Shown in pieces: positions 58,782-64,000 of a stretch of 64,000 nt of DNA. Made by a program: the position numbers and the translations under genes. Origin of the DNA: Thermomicrobium sp. (GTDB lineage Bacteria; Chloroflexota; Chloroflexia; Thermomicrobiales; Thermomicrobiaceae). Numbering within the stretch: the first letter of the stretch is position 1; each line of letters opens with the position of its first letter. The notes beneath the pieces are model-generated. The model saw nothing but the letters and a program-made list of their open reading frames with translations. It made no database searches and was not told the DNA's origin. The DNA is taken from assembly GCA_026419575.1 (NCBI GenBank), contig JANZZC010000106.1, positions 1 through 64,000 of the forward strand. Reading direction: 5' to 3'.

Positions 58782-59762
58782 ATGGCTGACACGCGTGTGC
58801 CCGTCGTCGCGCAGCTCGCGCACGTCGAGATCTATACCCCGAAGCCGGAGGAGAGCCTCTGGTTCTTCACCAAGCTCCTCGGGATGAGCGTCGTGCACCG
58901 CGAGGGGCAGTCGGTCTACCTCCGCGGCTACGAGGACTGGTACCTGTGGACGCTCAAGCTGACCGAAGCGCCCCAGGCGGGCCTCGGCCACGCGGCCTGG
59001 CGCGTTTCGGCACCCGAGCTCCTCGACGAAGCGGCAGCCAAGCTTGAGGCAGCCGGCTACGGCCTGGGCTGGCAGGAGAGCGAGTACGGCGCGGGACGCG
59101 CCTACCGCTTCCGCATGCCGGACGGGCACCGGATGGAACTCGTCTGGGACCTCGAGTACTACCAGGCACCCGAGAGCCAGCAGAGCCAGCTCAAGAACCG
59201 CCCGCAGCGCCGTCCGCTCGACGGGGTTCCGGTTCGTCGGCTCGACCACATCAACTGCTTCGTGAGCGACGTCGAGACGCACGAGGCGTTCCTGCGCGAG
59301 TTCCTCGGCTTCAAGCTGCGCGAGACGAAGATCGACGCCAACGGCAAGAAGGTCGGTTCCTGGCTCTCGGTGAGCCCGCTCGTCCACGAGATCGCGGTGA
59401 TGCGGGACGGTACCGGGCAGGGGAACCGGCTCCACCACATCGCCTTCTGGTACGGCTATCCGCAGCACTGCTACGACTGCGCCGATGCCTGCCGCGACTG
59501 GGGCATCAAGATCGAGGCCGGGCCCGGCAAGCACGGTACGACGCAGGCGATGTTCCTCTACGTCTTCGAACCGGGCGGTAACCGCGTCGAACTCTGGGGC
59601 GATGCCGGGTATCTCATCTTCGATCCGAACTGGCAGACGGTCGTCTGGGACGTCTCGCACGAGGCGGATCTCTACTCCAGCACCGTCTGGCTCGGAGCCT
59701 CCACCATGCCCGAATCCTTCTACACCTACGGGACACCCGAGAAGGTGACCGTCGGCGTCTAA
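58782..59762 (+). CDS. Catechol 2,3-dioxygenase (extradiol, VOC fold)
   Basis: [52 protein letters not shown]..., [27 protein letters not shown] (His/His/Glu ligand motifs). Confidence 0.93.
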   Translation: MADTRVPVVAQLAHVEIYTPKPEESLWFFTKLLGMSVVHREGQSVYLRGYEDWYLWTLKLTEAPQAGLGHAAWRVSAPELLDEAAAKLEAAGYGLGWQESEYGAGRAYRFRMPDGHRMELVWDLEYYQAPESQQSQLKNRPQRRPLDGVPVRRLDHINCFVSDVETHEAFLREFLGFKLRETKIDANGKKVGSWLSVSPLVHEIAVMRDGTGQGNRLHHIAFWYGYPQHCYDCADACRDWGIKIEAGPGKHGTTQAMFLYVFEPGGNRVELWGDAGYLIFDPNWQTVVWDVSHEADLYSSTVWLGASTMPESFYTYGTPEKVTVGV

Positions 59763-59773
59763 GGTGCGTTCGC

Positions 59774-59803
59774 GGACCCAGGGGAGCGTGCTCCCCTGGG
59801 TCC
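59774..59803. repeat. Near-perfect palindromic hairpin between dioxygenase and livK-like gene
   Basis: GGACCCAGGGGAGC-GT-GCTCCCCTGGGTCC, 14-bp arms; no U-tract. Confidence 0.75.
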
Positions 59804-59852
59804 CACTGCAGACAGAGGGTCGGGTCGACTTTCGGAGATCGTGAGGAGGGGA

Positions 59853-61208
59853 ATGATGGAGCGTGCAGATCTTGCGCGACGACTCGGTCACCGGATGACG
59901 CGACGATCCGTGCTTGGCTCGATCGGTCTGGCTGCGCTCGGCGGCTTGCTCGCCGCTTGCGGCGGTGGCGGTGCGACGCCCACCCCGACGGCCGCGCCGG
60001 CGACGCCGACGCCGGCACCGACCCCCACGCGGGCGCCAGCCGCGACACCGACGCCTGCGGCGGCCGCGACGCCGACCGTGATCGCGAGCCCGGCCGCGGC
60101 CGCCGAACCGATCCGGATCGGTTTGATCCACGGCTACACGGGCGTCTTCGCGGCGCTTGCCGAGAACCTGACGCGCGGCATCCAGCTCTACTTCGAGTCG
60201 ATCGACAACGCCGTCGCCGGGCGGAAGGTCGTGTTCGTGCAGGAAGACGACGCCTCGAACCCCGACCAGGGCTTGACGAAGACCAAGCAGCTGGTCGAGC
60301 GCGACAAGGTGCACCTCATCATCGGCTACAACCACAGCGGCGTCGCACTCGCGGTCCGCGACTACATCCATCAGTCCGGCGTGCCGACGATCATCGACAA
60401 CGCGGGCGCCGCCGCGCTGACGCGCGATCCGGCACGGCGCAGCCCGTACATCTTCCGCGTCTCCTTCGCCAACGGCCAGTACGAGTGGCCGATGGGCCCG
60501 TACGCGGTGGAGCAACTCGGGTACAAGCGCCTCATCTTCACCGCTTCGGACTTCGTCGCCGGGCACGAGAAGACGGAAGCGGTCAAGAAGGCCTTCCAGA
60601 ACGCCGGTGGCGAGATCGCCGGCGAAGTCTACCCGCCGCTCGACACCGCCGACTTCGCACCGTTCCTGCAGCGCATCCAACAGATGCAGGCGGACGCCGT
60701 GTGGGCCTTCTTCGCCGGCGCGGACGCCGTCCGCTTCGTCCAGCAATACGCCGACTTCGGTCTCAAGGACCAGTTCCCGCTGATCGGCGTCGGCGACCTC
60801 GTCGACGAGGCCTACATCGACCAGCAGGGCGACGCGGCGCTCGACGTCGTCACCTCGCTGCACTACTCGCCCTACATCGACTCGCCGGAGAACAAGGCGT
60901 TCGTCGATGCCTTCAAGGCGAAGCACGGTCGCGTCCCCAACCAGTTCGCCTATCAGGGATACATCGCCGGTCGCGTGGCCGCCGAGGCTCTCAAGGCCGT
61001 CCAAGGCAAGGTCGAGGACACGCAAGCCTTCTTGAAGGCGCTCAAGGCGGTCCAGTTCGTCGGACCGGCCGGACCGTTCCGCTTCCACCCGGAAACGCAG
61101 AACGTCGTCCTCACCGTCTACTTCCGCAAGGTGCAGCGGCTACCGGACGGGAGCCTCGGCAACGTCGTGCTCGGCAAGCGCGAGAACGTCGACGATCTCT
61201 CGTTCTGA
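59853..61208 (+). CDS. Liv-type ABC transporter substrate-binding lipoprotein
   Basis: Lipobox LAAC, P/T/A-rich linker, EPIRIGLIHGYTGVFAALAENLTRGIQLYFESIDNAVAGRKV. Confidence 0.9.
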   Translation: MMERADLARRLGHRMTRRSVLGSIGLAALGGLLAACGGGGATPTPTAAPATPTPAPTPTRAPAATPTPAAAATPTVIASPAAAAEPIRIGLIHGYTGVFAALAENLTRGIQLYFESIDNAVAGRKVVFVQEDDASNPDQGLTKTKQLVERDKVHLIIGYNHSGVALAVRDYIHQSGVPTIIDNAGAAALTRDPARRSPYIFRVSFANGQYEWPMGPYAVEQLGYKRLIFTASDFVAGHEKTEAVKKAFQNAGGEIAGEVYPPLDTADFAPFLQRIQQMQADAVWAFFAGADAVRFVQQYADFGLKDQFPLIGVGDLVDEAYIDQQGDAALDVVTSLHYSPYIDSPENKAFVDAFKAKHGRVPNQFAYQGYIAGRVAAEALKAVQGKVEDTQAFLKALKAVQFVGPAGPFRFHPETQNVVLTVYFRKVQRLPDGSLGNVVLGKRENVDDLSF

Positions 61209-61218
61209 CGACGGCCAG

Positions 61219-61260
61219 CGGAGCAGCGCACGACCGTGCGCTGCTCCGCCTCGGTTTTTG
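61219..61260 (+). terminator. Rho-independent terminator between SBP and permease genes
   Basis: GCGGAGCAGCGCAC-GACC-GTGCGCTGCTCCGC followed by CTCGGTTTTT. Confidence 0.85.
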
Positions 61261-61359
61261 CGACTTCACGACCACTGGAGTATCGTTGAGGTATCAAGGG
61301 AGCAGGCTCCACCCGCTGTCGGATGCCGGACGCGACACGCTAGAAGGGGGAGACGACTG

Positions 61360-62220
61360 GTGCCGATCAACACCGCGAGTCTCGTCATCGGTCTGTCGTA
61401 CGCGAGCCTCCTGTTCCTCGTCTCGGTCGGGTTGTCGGTCGTCTTCGGGCTGATGCGTTTCGTCAATCTGGCGACCGGCTCGCTCTACCTGATCGGTGGG
61501 TACGTCGCGTGGAGCGTCGCCCGCAAGTCGAACAGCTTTCTCCTGGCGCTGATCGCTGGCGCGGCGGCAGCGCTCGTGCTCGGTATCCTGATCGAGCGCG
61601 GCTTCCTCCAGCGACTCCACCGGCAGGAGCTCCTGCAGGTGGCGCTGACGCTCGGCATCGCCTACATCGTGCAGGACGTCACCCGCTGGATCTGGGGCGG
61701 CGACCCGCTGCGGCTCCGGCCACCGGCCGTCTTCCGAGGTTCGATGGAGCTGTTCGGTTCGGTCGTCCCGACCTACCGCGTCGCGCTGATCGGGATCGGT
61801 GCGGTCCTGGCGATCGCCGTCTGGTATCTGCTCGAGCGCACCAAGTGGGGCGCCTACGTCCGGGCCGGCGTCGACGATCTCGAGATGGTGCAATGCCTCG
61901 GCATCAACGCGCGGCGCATCTTCGCGGTGGTCTTCGCGCTCGGCGCGCTGCTGTGCGGGCTGGGAGGCGCGCTCGGCACGCCGGTGACCGGCGTCGCACC
62001 GGGTACCGATATCCAGTTGCAGCTCATGGCGCTGATCGTCGTCGTCCTCGGCGGCTTGGGCTCGGTCGCGGGAGCTATCGTCGCCAGCATCGTGGTTGCC
62101 TTGGTCGATACGATGGTCCGTACCTTCTGGCCCGAGGCATCCTTCTTCGCGGTCTGGGCACTCGCTGCCTTCGTGCTCATCGTTCGCCCGCAGGGTCTCT
62201 TGGGTCGTACCGGGTGGTGA
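61360..62220 (+). CDS. Branched-chain-type ABC transporter permease (LivH)
   Basis: GTG start; SYASLLFLVSVGLSVVFGLMRFVNLATGSLYLIGGYVAW. Confidence 0.92.
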   Translation: MPINTASLVIGLSYASLLFLVSVGLSVVFGLMRFVNLATGSLYLIGGYVAWSVARKSNSFLLALIAGAAAALVLGILIERGFLQRLHRQELLQVALTLGIAYIVQDVTRWIWGGDPLRLRPPAVFRGSMELFGSVVPTYRVALIGIGAVLAIAVWYLLERTKWGAYVRAGVDDLEMVQCLGINARRIFAVVFALGALLCGLGGALGTPVTGVAPGTDIQLQLMALIVVVLGGLGSVAGAIVASIVVALVDTMVRTFWPEASFFAVWALAAFVLIVRPQGLLGRTGW

Positions 62221-62233
62221 CAGGGGGCATTCG

Positions 62234-63283
62234 ATGAACGCGCTCGCGATCCGGCGACAATGGCGTCTGGCTATCGTGGCCGTCCTCGCCGTGCTCCTCG
62301 TGCTGGCGCCGGCCCTCTTGCCGACCTATCCGCTGAGCGTCCTCACCGAGATCCTCATCTTCACCTTGTTCGCCATGTCGCTCAACATCCTCCTCGGCTA
62401 CGCCGGCCTGCCCTCGCTGGGGCATTCCGCCTTCTTCGGAACCGGGGGCTACGCGGTCGGCCTCCTCGCCAAGTACTACGGCACGCCCGCGGCACTGGCG
62501 CTCGTCATCGCGGTCGTCGCCGGGATCCTCGTGGCCATCGTCACTGGCCCCTTCGTCCTCCGGACTCATGGCGCCTACTTTCTCATCCTGACGCTCTCGC
62601 TCACGCAAGTCCTCTTCGGCATCGTCTGGCTCTGGCGGAAGGTGACCGGCGGGGACGACGGGCTGCCCGGCATCCCGAGCCCCAGGATTCCGTTCCTCGT
62701 CGGACGCATCTCCGATACCGCGAACTTCTACTACCTCACGCTGATCGTCGTCGGCATCGCGGTCGCGGCGATCGCCTGGATCGTCCGCTCCCCGTTCGGT
62801 CTCGCGCTCGTCGGGATCCGCGAGAACGAGCGCTATCTCGAGGGACTCGGCTACCCGACCTGGACCTTGAAGTACGTCGCGTACATCCTGGCTGGCGGCT
62901 TCGCCGCGCTGGCCGGCGGCCTCTTCGCCTACTTCAAGGGCTTCGTCGGTCCGGGACAGATCAGCTGGCTGCTGGCCGGCGAAGGCATGGTCATGGTCAT
63001 CCTCGGTGGCGCTGGGACCTTCTGGGGTCCGGCGATCGGTGCGCTGCTCGTCCTGCTCCTCCGTTACGAGGTCAGCGCCTTCACCCAGCGCTGGGTGATG
63101 ATCCTCGGTATCGTCTTCATCCTGAACGTGCTCCTGTTGCCGCAAGGCATCGTCCGTTTGCCGCAGCGGATCCGCGAGATCCGGGCACGGTTGCGCCGGG
63201 AAACGACGCTCGCGCCACCGCTCGCCGAGGCGACCGCCGCGGCGCCGGACCGGTCGGTCGAGCGCGTCATCGAGAGGTCGTGA
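62234..63283 (+). CDS. Branched-chain-type ABC transporter permease (LivM)
   Basis: LTEILIFTLFAMSLNILLGYAGLPSLGHSAFFGTGGYAVGLLA. Confidence 0.93.
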   Translation: MNALAIRRQWRLAIVAVLAVLLVLAPALLPTYPLSVLTEILIFTLFAMSLNILLGYAGLPSLGHSAFFGTGGYAVGLLAKYYGTPAALALVIAVVAGILVAIVTGPFVLRTHGAYFLILTLSLTQVLFGIVWLWRKVTGGDDGLPGIPSPRIPFLVGRISDTANFYYLTLIVVGIAVAAIAWIVRSPFGLALVGIRENERYLEGLGYPTWTLKYVAYILAGGFAALAGGLFAYFKGFVGPGQISWLLAGEGMVMVILGGAGTFWGPAIGALLVLLLRYEVSAFTQRWVMILGIVFILNVLLLPQGIVRLPQRIREIRARLRRETTLAPPLAEATAAAPDRSVERVIERS

Positions 63284-63285
63284 CC

Positions 63286-64000
63286 ATGACGGTACCAGCG
63301 CTGCAACTCGAACACGTCAGCAAGGTCATCGGTGGTCTCACCATTCTGGAAGACATCTCGCTCACGGTCCAGCCCGGTGAGCGACGAGCCGTCATCGGTC
63401 CGAACGGTGCCGGCAAGACGACGCTGCTCAACGTGATCGCCGGGTTCCTCCCCGCGACGCAAGGACGCGTCGTCGTCTTCGGCCGCGACGTGACCAAACT
63501 GCCAGCGCATCGCCGCGTCGACGTCGGCCTCCTCAAGACCAACCAGCAACCGGCCGTCTTCCACGAACTCACGACCCGGCAGAACGTTCTGATCGCGCTG
63601 CTGCGCGGGCGGCACCCGTTGCTCGGGCTCGGTGGCCTGGTCGAGCGCGACCGAGAAACCCAACGGCGCGCCGAGCAGGTGCTTGAGGAATGGGGACTCC
63701 TCGACGTCGCCGACGTCGAGGTCCGGCACCTCCCGCACGGGTACCAGCGCCGGGTCGAGCTGGCTGCACGCTTCGCGCTCCGACCGAAACTGTTGCTCCT
63801 CGACGAGCCGGCCGCGGGTCTGGCCGTCGACGAGATCCCCGCCTTCATCGAACGGCTCAAGCAGCTTCCGCGCGACATGACGATCGTCCTGGTCGAGCAC
63901 AGCATGCGGGTCGTCTTCTCCTTCGCCGACCGGATCACCGTCCTCCACCACGGGGCCATCTTGGCCGACGGTACTCCGGAAGAGATCCAGAACAACGAGG
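63286..64000 (+). CDS. Branched-chain-type ABC transporter ATP-binding protein (LivG), truncated by window end
   Basis: ATG at 63286; VIGPNGAGKTTLLNVIAG Walker A, LPHGYQRRVELA signature, LLLLDEPAAGL Walker B; ORF runs off the window, so it is absent from the supplied ORF track. Confidence 0.92.
   Translation, partial: MTVPALQLEHVSKVIGGLTILEDISLTVQPGERRAVIGPNGAGKTTLLNVIAGFLPATQGRVVVFGRDVTKLPAHRRVDVGLLKTNQQPAVFHELTTRQNVLIALLRGRHPLLGLGGLVERDRETQRRAEQVLEEWGLLDVADVEVRHLPHGYQRRVELAARFALRPKLLLLDEPAAGLAVDEIPAFIERLKQLPRDMTIVLVEHSMRVVFSFADRITVLHHGAILADGTPEEIQNNE

Noticed and set aside
57144-61088. 1314-aa minus-strand ORF
   Set aside because: Antisense shadow ORF over the hydroxylase, dioxygenase and SBP genes. 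It is Arg/Glu/Val/Leu-rich with no recognisable domain, a common artefact of high-GC codon structure.

Overview
The window is a 64 kb, GC-rich, densely coding bacterial chromosome segment. Its gene content resembles Thermomicrobia/Chloroflexota, but that is inference and no taxonomic marker was tested. I found no rRNA, tRNA, CRISPR array, transposase or phage genes. Recognisable blocks: (i) TauE/SafE exporter, cupredoxin, diheme cytochrome c; (ii) threonine synthase, acyl-CoA dehydrogenase, macro domain, IPMDH-like and enolase-superfamily enzymes; (iii) metE, DUF711, PIG-L deacetylase, LLM-type oxidoreductases including an LLM-FAD oxidase fusion; (iv) divergent yceI-doxX/HxlR with paired perfect palindromes; (v) BtuF-like protein plus ECF S-component, CoA-transferase, and a NarL-type two-component pair with a degenerate kinase; (vi) two secreted repeat-module proteins (one an L,D-transpeptidase), photolyase, frameshifted CrtI-like oxidoreductase, MecA_N-type PBP; (vii) prs-rnc, DUF190-crcB, tatA, PHP phosphatase, hemG-hemH-hemE divergent from a globin-coupled chemotaxis sensor; (viii) from 51 kb to the window end, a divergent aromatic meta-cleavage island: IclR regulator, two-component flavin monooxygenase, catechol 2,3-dioxygenase, complete lower pathway and a Liv-type ABC transporter. 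Most interesting signals: an orphan structured-RNA candidate behind a consensus promoter at about 3.56-3.80 kb; HxlR and IclR operator pairs; a 4-oxalocrotonate-tautomerase-like protein lacking Pro-1; an in-frame amber codon and two +1 frameshifts in otherwise intact genes; and a probable pseudo-histidine kinase.
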